Origin: a virus
Length of the DNA: 60,387 nucleotides
Strand: one strand, 5' to 3'
Virus record (IMG/VR): IMGVR_UViG_3300050014_001170
Span: 1 to 60,387 of that record
The position numbers were made by a program, and so were the translations under genes. The notes below the pieces were generated by a model. It worked only from the letters and a program-made list of their open reading frames with translations. It did not search any database and was not told the origin of the DNA. This document shows, one piece after another, positions 26,867-34,164 of this stretch. Every line of letters begins with the position of its first letter. Positions within the stretch are counted from its first letter, which is position 1.

Positions 26867-27859
26867 ATGAAGAAAGTAAAAATGAATATCAAGGATCTTC
26901 CCATATTAGGGAATGCTCAAATTCCTATTCATCTTATGCATTATTCCCACAAAAAAGATAAAAAGAAATTTTTTCAATCGGGATTTGCTTATTTTGGGGT
27001 TGCTGATGATCAAGCAGATGTAACTGGTTCTGATGGCGAAGACAAAGGATCTCTTGGCGGAAAAATGGGAGGAAATTACGAAATAATTCAGAAAAGAAAA
27101 GAAGATGATATTACACTTATTATTGATGTTGAGGATTTATGGGAACAAATAAGTAATCTTCTTGAAACTGCAGGGGTTAAAGTTCAGTTAGAAGGGATCG
27201 AAGAAACCTATAAAAAATATTGGGCTAAACATGAAAAGCTCAAAGAAATTTCTCAAATGCAAAAAGAAGCAGAAGAAGCTATAAAAAAAGAGGAAAAAGA
27301 AAAGATTAAAGAAGCTGAAGCAAAAATTAAAGAAGTTGAAACAGGGATTAGGGATTTTTCAATACTTACAGATAATGGGTGGGATTTAACTAAGGAAATT
27401 AGCGACTATGACTATCGTTATGATGAAGATTATCGATTTGATTGTAATATTGGAGTTGGGGTAAGAGTTGCTAAAGATGGAGATTGCTATACTTCTAAAC
27501 GTGTAGACTCAGTTCCAACAGTTACCCTTGATATTACTACATGGAAAGGAATTAGTCCTGGGGCTATTCATTATTATGGGGATCTTAAAATTTCTTTACC
27601 TCAATTTGAAAGAGATAATCGTTCAGGACATTTTTGCTCAATGTGGGATATTCCTTTTTTCAAAAATAATAGAATAAATCTTACCCATGTATTGGAACAA
27701 TGGGAAATAGATCGATATCCTGATAGTTATCAAGATATTCGTCTCGGACAACATATTAGGGGTTTTTATGCTCCAGAAGGAGTTAAAAGAGCTGCAGAGG
27801 TATTTTTTGCTGAACATTTTGATCCAGGATGGGATTTTAAAATTGAGGAAAATTACTAA
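26867..27859 (+). CDS. coiled-coil protein of unknown function (330 aa)
   Basis: Residues 110-165 form a long Lys/Glu coiled coil (EETYKKYWAKHEKLKEISQ ... AEAKIKEVETG). N-terminal region has Gly-rich SDGEDKGSLGGKMGGNYE, C-terminal 160 residues are alpha/beta. No known family. Stop overlaps the ATG of the next gene (TAATG). Confidence 0.6.
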   Translation: MKKVKMNIKDLPILGNAQIPIHLMHYSHKKDKKKFFQSGFAYFGVADDQADVTGSDGEDKGSLGGKMGGNYEIIQKRKEDDITLIIDVEDLWEQISNLLETAGVKVQLEGIEETYKKYWAKHEKLKEISQMQKEAEEAIKKEEKEKIKEAEAKIKEVETGIRDFSILTDNGWDLTKEISDYDYRYDEDYRFDCNIGVGVRVAKDGDCYTSKRVDSVPTVTLDITTWKGISPGAIHYYGDLKISLPQFERDNRSGHFCSMWDIPFFKNNRINLTHVLEQWEIDRYPDSYQDIRLGQHIRGFYAPEGVKRAAEVFFAEHFDPGWDFKIEENY

Positions 27860-28452
27860 TGAAAAGAATTACAATAATCGTAATGTATATCATGGAATCC
27901 AAAACTCCATGGAAGGATTTCTTCTGGTTATTAAGAACTCTTTTAAATACTCCAATGATTTTATTTCACGAACTATCTCATATACTAGCTATTATTTTAA
28001 CAAGATGCGATGCTAGTCTGGATCCTAAGAAGTGGTATTTTCTTGCTAAAACCAATACACCTTACATTAATTCTGAAGGAAAAGAATGTATAAAAGCTGG
28101 ATTAGGATTTGCTTTTCCTATTGCTCTTCAAGATTCAAATCCTTGGAAAATTTTAATAGTCGGGGCAGCTCCTTTATTATCTATTTTATTTGATATATTT
28201 CTATGTTTTTATATTCCTTCAAAAATTCATATCCCTTTTGCATTTCAATATGTTATAATGAATTTTATGTTTGCTTATTTGGCTAGCAATTTAATGGAAG
28301 GAGCTTGGCTTAGTAAAGATGATATGAACTGTATTAAAATAGGGTGGAATCAGATAAAACCAGAAATTCATTATAGAGTTCGAAATATTTCAGAAAAAGT
28401 TTTTATTATAAAGAAATTATTCGTACATTTGCATTTATGGAAAGATCGTTAA
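27859..28452 (+). CDS. membrane HExxH protein, M50-like (197 aa)
   Basis: Contains MILFHELSHILAIILTR: an HExxH zinc motif (HELSH) embedded in a hydrophobic helix, as in intramembrane metalloproteases of the M50 type. Two or three further membrane segments follow (WKILIVGAAPLLSILFDIFLCFYI, FAFQYVIMNFMFAYLASNLM). The second M50 metal-ligand motif (NxxPxxxLDG) is not obvious; NLMEGAWLSKDD may replace it. Could cleave host membrane proteins, or be a non-catalytic relative. Confidence 0.6.
   Translation: MKRITIIVMYIMESKTPWKDFFWLLRTLLNTPMILFHELSHILAIILTRCDASLDPKKWYFLAKTNTPYINSEGKECIKAGLGFAFPIALQDSNPWKILIVGAAPLLSILFDIFLCFYIPSKIHIPFAFQYVIMNFMFAYLASNLMEGAWLSKDDMNCIKIGWNQIKPEIHYRVRNISEKVFIIKKLFVHLHLWKDR
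28424..28431 (+). promoter_or_regulatory. promoter box TACATTTG
   Basis: TAnnTTTG box lying inside the end of the membrane-protease gene, five nucleotides before the ATG at 28437. Confidence 0.55.
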
Positions 28453-28893
28453 TTATATTTAATCGTGAATATAAACCAAAAAAATAAAAATGGAGCCCTC
28501 TCTGAAAGATCCTTGATCATTCTAAGAGGGCTCCCGTAGCTGGGATCTGGAAAATCCACTTTTGCTAAATTATTTAATGCTCCTATTTGTACTGCCGATG
28601 ATTATCATATGGTAGAAGGGAAGTATATTTGGAAATCTGAAAATGTTGGTAAAAGTCATTTGAAATGTCAAAATAAATGCGCAACACTTATGAGAGAAAA
28701 AGTGGAAAAAATTATAATAGCAAATACTTCTACTACAGAAAAAGAATTAAAACCATATTATGATTTAGCAATAGCTTATGGATATAAAGTTTTTTCTATA
28801 ATTGTTGAAAATAGGATTTCCTCAAAAAATATTCATAATGTTCCAGAAGAAACTATCATGAATATGCGGAAAAAATTTAATATAAAATTATAA
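28437..28893 (+). pseudogene. disrupted P-loop kinase (polynucleotide/nucleoside kinase-like)
   Basis: An ATG at 28437 opens MERSLIIFNREYKPKK then TAA. A second, related start of the same protein follows in another frame: SERSLIILRGLP, then TAG-CTG, then GSGKSTFAKLF ... DDYHMV and a kinase-like C-terminus to 28893. Without the six nucleotides TAGCTG (28537-28542) the Walker A loop would read GLPGSGKST. A perfect 10-bp hairpin (GGAGCCCTCT/AGAGGGCTCC, 28492-28534) sits just before. The remainder of the frame is intact. It is either a pseudogene by duplication and insertion, a recoded gene, or an assembly error. Confidence 0.7.
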
Positions 28894-28922
28894 AAATATT
28901 TTTGAATTTGGGATTTTTTATG

Positions 28923-28930
28923 TACATTTG
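28923..28930 (+). promoter_or_regulatory. promoter box TACATTTG giving a near-leaderless mRNA
   Basis: TAnnTTTG box after a T run, five nucleotides before the ATG at 28936. Confidence 0.6.
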
Positions 28931-28935
28931 CAATT

Positions 28936-29319
28936 ATGATTTTATCTAAACAAGATATTGAAGATATTAATAAAGAGTGCCCTTCTGATCAAGGAATCTT
29001 TAGAGAACCATATGGTATTCCAACTCATATAAAAGAACATGTTATTTATATGAGATGGGAAACAGGAGGAATGGCTGGAGGAAATTGCTGGGGGGATGAT
29101 GCTTATTTTCAAGAGGGAGAGCCAAAACCTAAATTTAAGGTTTTGGATATTCTTTTGAAACGCGTTAAACCTAATATTTCTCTTTTAGAATTTAGGGAAC
29201 TTGAAGAACTCATTCATACAAATCATGAAACAAAGTATGAATATTATGGCAACAGTGAGGATTATGAAATAGAATACATTATACTTTCTGAGTTTTTGAA
29301 TAAAATTGAACACTTTTAA
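28936..29319 (+). CDS. unrecognised protein (127 aa)
   Basis: Acidic soluble protein with a Gly-rich centre (MRWETGGMAGGNCWGDDAYF). Own promoter upstream. Unknown function. Confidence 0.6.
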   Translation: MILSKQDIEDINKECPSDQGIFREPYGIPTHIKEHVIYMRWETGGMAGGNCWGDDAYFQEGEPKPKFKVLDILLKRVKPNISLLEFRELEELIHTNHETKYEYYGNSEDYEIEYIILSEFLNKIEHF

Positions 29320-29328
29320 AAATACAAA

Positions 29329-29706
29329 ATGGAAGAACAAATTATTAGTTTTGAAACATCAAAAATGCTCTGGGAACTTATAAATTTCCCTTGGAATATA
29401 CCCAATTGGTATGACCAAATAGGAACATTAAATTATTCTCATACTGCCGGGGAGGAATTTCATCTTCTCAGGGGAATTCCTGCTCCCACACAAACTTGTC
29501 TTCGAAGATGGTTAAGAGAAAAATATGATATACATATTATCATTGAACCTTATGGTGAATTAGAAAAAACTATCTATGAATGGACAGTAATATCCAATCT
29601 TTATGAAGAGGAAGATGAGGATAATATAAATTTTCCATCTTATGAAAAAGCTTTGGAATCAGCTCTGCAGGAAAGTCTTAAACTTGTTAAATCAAAAAAT
29701 ATATAA
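29329..29706 (+). CDS. unrecognised protein (125 aa)
   Basis: Alpha/beta protein (PTQTCLRRWLREKYDIHIIIEPYG ... EKALESALQESLKLV). The pattern resembles small phage proteins found near other genes of unknown role. Co-transcribed with neighbours. Confidence 0.55.
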   Translation: MEEQIISFETSKMLWELINFPWNIPNWYDQIGTLNYSHTAGEEFHLLRGIPAPTQTCLRRWLREKYDIHIIIEPYGELEKTIYEWTVISNLYEEEDEDNINFPSYEKALESALQESLKLVKSKNI

Positions 29707-29708
29707 TT

Positions 29709-29906
29709 ATGGAAACCAAAATAGAAAAAATCAAAGTAATCGAAGTAAATGAGGTTTACAAAACTCATGTTGGGGATTTAGTAAAAATCATGGAAATTGA
29801 TAAACCCAATAATAGAGTGCATCTTTTCAATATTTCTGATGGTGCAAATCAATGGGTTTCATTATCCAATGCTCTTGAACACAAATTTATAATGAGAATA
29901 AAATAA
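29709..29906 (+). CDS. small beta-rich protein (65 aa)
   Basis: Two-residue gap after the previous gene. Pattern VGDLVKIMEIDKPNNRVHLFNISDG suggests a small beta barrel. Unknown function. Confidence 0.5.
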   Translation: METKIEKIKVIEVNEVYKTHVGDLVKIMEIDKPNNRVHLFNISDGANQWVSLSNALEHKFIMRIK

Positions 29907-29949
29907 AACTTTTAGCTTTTTCTTAACTATAATTTTAATATAAATCAAA

Positions 29950-30588
29950 ATGTCGGAAGAAATATCGGAAGAAAAAACGGCTATTCAAAAGCTCTGCGAA
30001 GACCCAAAATCCAAGAATTTCGTTAATCACTTAATCAGAGCTTATGTTCCAATTAACAAGCCTACTAAGGTTTGGGAATTTGAAGATAAGAAATCTCATA
30101 AGTGTAATGTTTGTAGTCATGAACTTATTGACTTAGGAACTGTCCTTGGAAGAATACAAACTTCTAAAGAATATGCGAAAGATTTCGTTGATAACTTGCG
30201 AAAACAGATTAGCGGGGAAGAAGTTAAAAGAGAAGATAATCCTATAATAAAACATATTACTCATGGAGCTATCCTGGCTTGGCAAGGAGAAAAAACAACA
30301 ACTTTTCTTTGTGCAGATTGTATAAAAAATCTTCTTGAAATGGTTACAACAGCTCTTCTTCTAGGAGATAAAAATATTATTTGGATTACAAATCAAATGA
30401 GAAGGAATCAGGTTTTTACTCATTTTAAGGAAAGCCCCAGTTTAGATGATAAAGAAAAGGAAGAAGTAAAGGAAATTCAAAAGCATGCCGATAAAAAGAA
30501 GATGACTTTTGCGGATCTTGGAGTTCTTCAAGGATTAAAAGAAAGATTGGAAATTGAAGAAAAAGCAAGCGAAACTAAAAATGAATAG
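29950..30588 (+). CDS. zinc-binding protein (212 aa)
   Basis: CNVC (near residue 53) and CADC (near residue 119) would form one four-Cys zinc site across an inserted helical segment. C-terminal third is charged and helical. Function unknown. Confidence 0.6.
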   Translation: MSEEISEEKTAIQKLCEDPKSKNFVNHLIRAYVPINKPTKVWEFEDKKSHKCNVCSHELIDLGTVLGRIQTSKEYAKDFVDNLRKQISGEEVKREDNPIIKHITHGAILAWQGEKTTTFLCADCIKNLLEMVTTALLLGDKNIIWITNQMRRNQVFTHFKESPSLDDKEKEEVKEIQKHADKKKMTFADLGVLQGLKERLEIEEKASETKNE

Positions 30589-31072
30589 GATTAAGCTCTT
30601 AAAAAAATTCTTAAAAGATTTCAAATATAAAATAACTATTAAGAGGTATATGATTGTTGCATATAACAATCGAACCTATGAAGGGTATAGATTTGTTATT
30701 CCGGAAGTATTTACTTTTTTTGGTGCTAATTATTGGATAAATCAGAATGGGGATAAAGCTAGATATGTTTACGATCTTTATGATATAGCTCTTAGAAAAT
30801 TAGTAATTAATCATCAGCCAATGATAGATGAATTTAATTACGTGAAAAATATCATTCTCAAAACAACAGCTAATTACTCTGCTTCTCTTCGAGTTTATAT
30901 TTTTAATTTTAAAAGAAAATGGGATAGAAGATTTGGAGAAGCTGCTGCAGGTATCTATTTTTTAGATCTTATGGTAATATATAAAATTCAAATGGAAAAA
31001 ACCGGTATAAAATACTTTAATCAAAATAATTCGGATACTTGGACAGAGGAAAAAAATTTAACGAAACTTTAA
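30581..31072 (+). CDS. unrecognised protein (163 aa)
   Basis: The ATG at 30581 overlaps the stop of the zinc protein. Basic N-terminus (MNRIKLLKKFLKDFKYKITIKRY), then aromatic-rich alpha/beta sequence. Its 3' end overlaps the TTAAC boxes of the next promoter. Unknown function. Confidence 0.55.
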   Translation: MNRIKLLKKFLKDFKYKITIKRYMIVAYNNRTYEGYRFVIPEVFTFFGANYWINQNGDKARYVYDLYDIALRKLVINHQPMIDEFNYVKNIILKTTANYSASLRVYIFNFKRKWDRRFGEAAAGIYFLDLMVIYKIQMEKTGIKYFNQNNSDTWTEEKNLTKL

Positions 31073-31113
31073 CATTAAAAATTATTAAAATTTTAATTTT
31101 TTATGTATATTTG
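31060..31113 (+). promoter_or_regulatory. TTAAC-doublet promoter of the PhoB-like regulator
   Basis: AAC of the two TTTAAC boxes at 31060-31062 and 31071-31073 (11 nt apart); 33 nt from the second to TATATTTG at 31106-31113. The gene it drives encodes a DNA-binding protein of the family that reads 11-nt-spaced direct repeats, so autoregulation is likely. Confidence 0.75.
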
Positions 31114-31131
31114 CACTACATTTAATACATT

Positions 31132-31884
31132 GTGAAAATGAAGATTGTAATTTTTACACATGATGCGGAGATTATTAATATATTTAATAGATACACTCGA
31201 GCCGCAGATCCTTCAAAACCTACATATAAAGATTCTGTTCTTCTTCAAAAAGAAACCATAGAGTTAATAACAGCTCGGACAGAAAAAGCATTTTTTGATT
31301 TAATTGCTGATGAATCTATAGAGGGGTTTGCTATTAGTGTTGCATCCTCATTCTCTAAAAAAGCTATCGATTTTATTAAAAGAAGATCTTCCTATGTTCC
31401 AATTCTTTTATATGGAAATATGAAGGATCTTATTTCTATAATGGGGGCAGATATTTATATTCCTTTTGAAGAATCAGGGGATAAGGAATTTTCCTATCAA
31501 AGTCTTTTTGATATTATTGTAAGAAATGTCTCCAATTATACCAAAAATTTTGGAAAACTTCGTAAACTTATGACAAAGATGGCTGAAGTTATTGAGTTTG
31601 ATTCTTGCAAATATGATCCTACTCGAAGAATGCTTTTTCATCAGGGGAAGGAAGTTAAAAAACTTTCAGCAAAAGAAGGGGGCATTCTTGAAATACTTTC
31701 TGTAAATTTTGGTCAGGTAGTTAAGAGAGGAATTATTCTCGAAAAGGTTTGGAAGGTGGATGATTATTTTTCAGGGAGATCTATGGATGTTTATGTTACT
31801 CATTTAAGAAGACTTTTTCAAGAATATGAAATAAATCTTACCATTAAGAATATATCTGGAATAGGTTTAATTCTCGAAGCTTGA
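31132..31884 (+). CDS. OmpR/PhoB-type transcription regulator with degenerate receiver (250 aa)
   Basis: Residues 155-250 are a winged helix of the OmpR/PhoB type: KKLSAKEGGILEILSVN ... VVKRGIILEKVWK ... RSMDVYVTHLRRLF ... IKNISGIGLIL. Residues 1-130 have the alternating strands of a receiver domain, but the expected phospho-acceptor strand reads EGFAISVASS without an Asp and the conserved Lys-Pro is replaced by YIPFEE. It should therefore not depend on phosphorylation. OmpR-family proteins bind tandem direct repeats about 11 bp apart next to promoters; such repeats (TTAAC) occur before this gene and others here. Confidence 0.85.
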   Translation: MKMKIVIFTHDAEIINIFNRYTRAADPSKPTYKDSVLLQKETIELITARTEKAFFDLIADESIEGFAISVASSFSKKAIDFIKRRSSYVPILLYGNMKDLISIMGADIYIPFEESGDKEFSYQSLFDIIVRNVSNYTKNFGKLRKLMTKMAEVIEFDSCKYDPTRRMLFHQGKEVKKLSAKEGGILEILSVNFGQVVKRGIILEKVWKVDDYFSGRSMDVYVTHLRRLFQEYEINLTIKNISGIGLILEA

Positions 31885-31903
31885 TTAAAACTGAAGATAG
31901 GAT

Positions 31904-32014
31904 ATGAAAACTATTGAGATGTATCGTCTTTTAAAAAAGACAAAAGAAAATAATAGAAAAATTACAAAACTTTCTATAAAACTTAAAAAATTTCTTGATG
32001 GCAAGAGCAAATAA
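31904..32014 (+). CDS. very small basic protein (36 aa)
   Basis: ATG at 31904, reads MKTIEMYRLLKKTKENNRK ... FLDGKSK; overlaps the following gene's ATG. Lys-rich helix. Reality as a gene is uncertain. Confidence 0.35.
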   Translation: MKTIEMYRLLKKTKENNRKITKLSIKLKKFLDGKSK

Positions 32015-32285
32015 TGGGGGGTGGGATTTTATCAAGGTTGGCGGAATTTATCAATATAAAGAAGATGGATTTATAGCTCATGTAACTGTTCTTGAAGATA
32101 ATTCTGATGATAAATTTTATCGATTTAAACTTCAGGTGGAGAGATGCAATTATGACCAGCCTCCTCAAAATGGGGTTTTTGAAATATCTCATTCTAAAGA
32201 CCCTGGAGGATATTGGAGTGGGATGCTTCAGTTTTATGAGCAGCCAGAATATTCAGTAAGAGAATACAAATGGATAAGAAAATGA
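31998..32285 (+). CDS. small protein (95 aa)
   Basis: Begins MARANNGGWDFIKVGGIYQYKEDG from ATG 31998. Beta-rich, SH3-like pattern (FYRFKLQVERC ... GVFEISHSKDPGGYWSGML). Coupled to the next gene by ATGA overlap. Unknown function. Confidence 0.55.
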   Translation: MARANNGGWDFIKVGGIYQYKEDGFIAHVTVLEDNSDDKFYRFKLQVERCNYDQPPQNGVFEISHSKDPGGYWSGMLQFYEQPEYSVREYKWIRK

Positions 32286-32482
32286 AAATATTTAATATTG
32301 ATTTCAAAGGACATTGGCCTGTTCCTCATGGATTAGTTATCGCAGCTTATGATGAAGATCAAGCTAGAAAAATGGCTGAAAATCTTCTCGCTGAAGATTG
32401 CCTGGATCCAGAAACAATGGAAATTTCAGAAGTCTTTATTGAAGAACCAAAAATTATATTTTTTGAATCCGGAGATTATTAA
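32282..32482 (+). CDS. small protein (66 aa)
   Basis: Start ATG 32282 overlaps the upstream TGA (an ATG 12 nt earlier is also in frame). Acidic alpha/beta (GHWPVPHGLVIAAYDEDQARKMAENLL). Unknown function. Confidence 0.5.
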   Translation: MKIFNIDFKGHWPVPHGLVIAAYDEDQARKMAENLLAEDCLDPETMEISEVFIEEPKIIFFESGDY

Positions 32483-32501
32483 TTTTAAAAAATAAAACAC
32501 A

Positions 32502-32741
32502 ATGAGTAAAGACAAAGTAAAAGGCAGAAAGCCCTCAGCTTTCAGAAAAAAAATTGATTCTAGATTAGCTCTTTTGAATAATAATTCATCTTTTTCTGTA
32601 GGAAAGCATGATTCTAAAATTGATATTAATTATCTCCAAAATTTAATTACCTCCTATATTTGGTATTTTGAGAAGAGATCATGGAAAATGTTTCGTACCA
32701 AAAGATCAGAAAATGGGGTAAGAATTTATCGAGTTCGCTAG
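32502..32741 (+). CDS. small basic protein (79 aa)
   Basis: Lys/Arg-rich (MSKDKVKGRKPSAFRKKIDSRLALL ... RSWKMFRTKRSENGVRIYRVR). Possibly nucleic-acid binding. Unknown family. Confidence 0.5.
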   Translation: MSKDKVKGRKPSAFRKKIDSRLALLNNNSSFSVGKHDSKIDINYLQNLITSYIWYFEKRSWKMFRTKRSENGVRIYRVR

Positions 32742-32744
32742 TAA

Positions 32745-32801
32745 TTTTAACGATTTTTAACGACCTGGATTTTTTAGTCTGGGCCTTTTTTTGTATATTT
32801 G
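32745..32801 (+). promoter_or_regulatory. TTAAC-doublet promoter
   Basis: TTTTAACGA boxes with AAC at 32749-32751 and 32759-32761, 33 nt from the second to TATATTTG at 32794-32801. A weak hairpin with T tail (CCTGGA/TCTGGG) lies between boxes and -7 element. Confidence 0.75.
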
Positions 32802-32826
32802 CATCAAGAGAAAAGAGAAAAGAGAT

Positions 32827-33336
32827 ATGAAAAAAATATTTTTAATTCTAAAATTTCTAGGAATCCTTTCATTTACATGTGCTCAGGTTTCTTTTGATTC
32901 TGTAGCTTATAAGGCTTTTCAAAAAATATCTTTAAGTTATACAGAAAGAGATACAACCTCTTCAGATGTCTTATTTTGGTTTACTGGTAATAAAGTTTCT
33001 TTATCTACCAAGGATCAGACTAAGAATCTTTATTTTGGCGAGATTTTTGAGGAAACTCTTGAAACCGGTCATAGGGTTAAAAGAATTCAATGCAAAGATG
33101 ATGGTGGATTTAATTGTGTTTTAAGTACTGGTTATGATTCGGGATTTGATTTTATTTCGATTGAATATAATAATAAGGTATTTTTTTATAGGGTTTCAGA
33201 AACAAAAGAAAGACCTTGGGATAATGATCCAGTTGAATTAGTTCCTTATGAACTTATCAATAGAAAATATACGCCAGAGGAAATAAAATTTTGGTATCGC
33301 TTACAAGTTATTGATGCATCTTTTATAAATTTGTAA
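32827..33336 (+). CDS. secreted protein of unknown function (169 aa)
   Basis: ATG at 32827 gives a signal peptide (KKIFLILKFLGILSFTCAQ). Mature part is a mixed beta protein (WFTGNKVSLSTKDQTKNLYFGEIFEETL ...) with few Cys. Behind a TTAAC-doublet promoter, like other secreted proteins here. Likely periplasmic or lost from the cell; function unknown. Confidence 0.65.
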   Translation: MKKIFLILKFLGILSFTCAQVSFDSVAYKAFQKISLSYTERDTTSSDVLFWFTGNKVSLSTKDQTKNLYFGEIFEETLETGHRVKRIQCKDDGGFNCVLSTGYDSGFDFISIEYNNKVFFYRVSETKERPWDNDPVELVPYELINRKYTPEEIKFWYRLQVIDASFINL

Positions 33337-33337
33337 T

Positions 33338-33649
33338 ATGAGAACCGCAAACAAAGATTCTTTAATTACTTTAATTCAGATTTATGCAACTGGAAAAGTC
33401 AATTCCGGATTTAGCCCTCAAATTCTTGCAGAAGCTATTTCTAAACAAGTTGATTTTGATCAGCCAATTGATATTTTTTCAGCAAATAAAAATAAAGATG
33501 TTATTCGAAAAGGTAGGCAAGGCATTTCTAAATTAAAGAAAGAAATGGAAGCGGAATTGAAAAAATTAAATAAAGATGAAAAACTTTTTGCTAATTTCTT
33601 AAGAGGAAAAGTTACTGCATACCAAGAAATAAGAGATTTATTAAAATGA
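33338..33649 (+). CDS. small helical protein (103 aa)
   Basis: Basic helical protein, starts 1 nt after the previous stop (SKLKKEMEAELKKLNKDEKLF). Unknown function. Confidence 0.55.
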   Translation: MRTANKDSLITLIQIYATGKVNSGFSPQILAEAISKQVDFDQPIDIFSANKNKDVIRKGRQGISKLKKEMEAELKKLNKDEKLFANFLRGKVTAYQEIRDLLK

Positions 33650-33798
33650 ATACACTACTAATTATACTTATGCTTTTTTGTCTTTTTTCTATTCCTATTA
33701 CCGGTAGTATTTATATTGCTTACAGATATGGGTGGAAAGATATGATCAAATTTTGGAAATTTGTATATGAGGATTTAAAAAAACATAAAAATGGATAA
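33646..33798 (+). CDS. small membrane protein (50 aa)
   Basis: ATG at 33646 overlaps the previous stop. One N-terminal membrane segment (LLIILMLFCLFSIPITGSIYIAY), then a short basic tail. Paired with a similar small membrane protein at 33997, suggesting a local duplication. Confidence 0.5.
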   Translation: MNTLLIILMLFCLFSIPITGSIYIAYRYGWKDMIKFWKFVYEDLKKHKNG

Positions 33799-34000
33799 AA
33801 AAAAGATTGTAGAGGAAATTCAGCTTGACATTAAGCGAGGAATCTATGATAGTTTTCCTGTATTAAAAAGCCGATTGCTATTTATATCAGAAAAACTTAT
33901 TAAATCTATTTATATCGTTAATCAGGAAGCTCAACTTTCCAGAAATGAAATGGAAACTCTTCTTGAAAATGAATATATTAGAAAGGAAGATTTTCAATGA
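33791..34000 (+). CDS. small helical protein (69 aa)
   Basis: Charged helical protein (MDKKKIVEEIQLDIKRG ...), overlapping both small membrane-protein genes. Unknown. Confidence 0.5.
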   Translation: MDKKKIVEEIQLDIKRGIYDSFPVLKSRLLFISEKLIKSIYIVNQEAQLSRNEMETLLENEYIRKEDFQ

Positions 34001-34164
34001 AGATATTCTGTTTAACCATCTTACTTATTTTTTGGCTATTATTTACAGTTATTCTTTCTATAAGCATTTTTGGAGCACTCTTTGCTTTCTTGATCGAGGA
34101 TCAGTATGGTAGATCCGAATGGTTTAAAATGGGAAAAATTTTATATGAAACAATAATAGGATGA
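33997..34164 (+). CDS. small membrane protein (55 aa)
   Basis: ATG 33997 overlaps the previous stop; reads a single hydrophobic N-terminal segment (CLTILLIFWLLFTVILSISIF) then a polar tail. Similar in design to the protein at 33646. Unknown function. Confidence 0.5.
   Translation: MKIFCLTILLIFWLLFTVILSISIFGALFAFLIEDQYGRSEWFKMGKILYETIIG

Noticed and set aside
28537-28539. In-frame TAG as evidence of stop-codon reassignment
   Set aside because: Other genes here end with TAG, for example the one at 766, and reading through would destroy the Walker loop.
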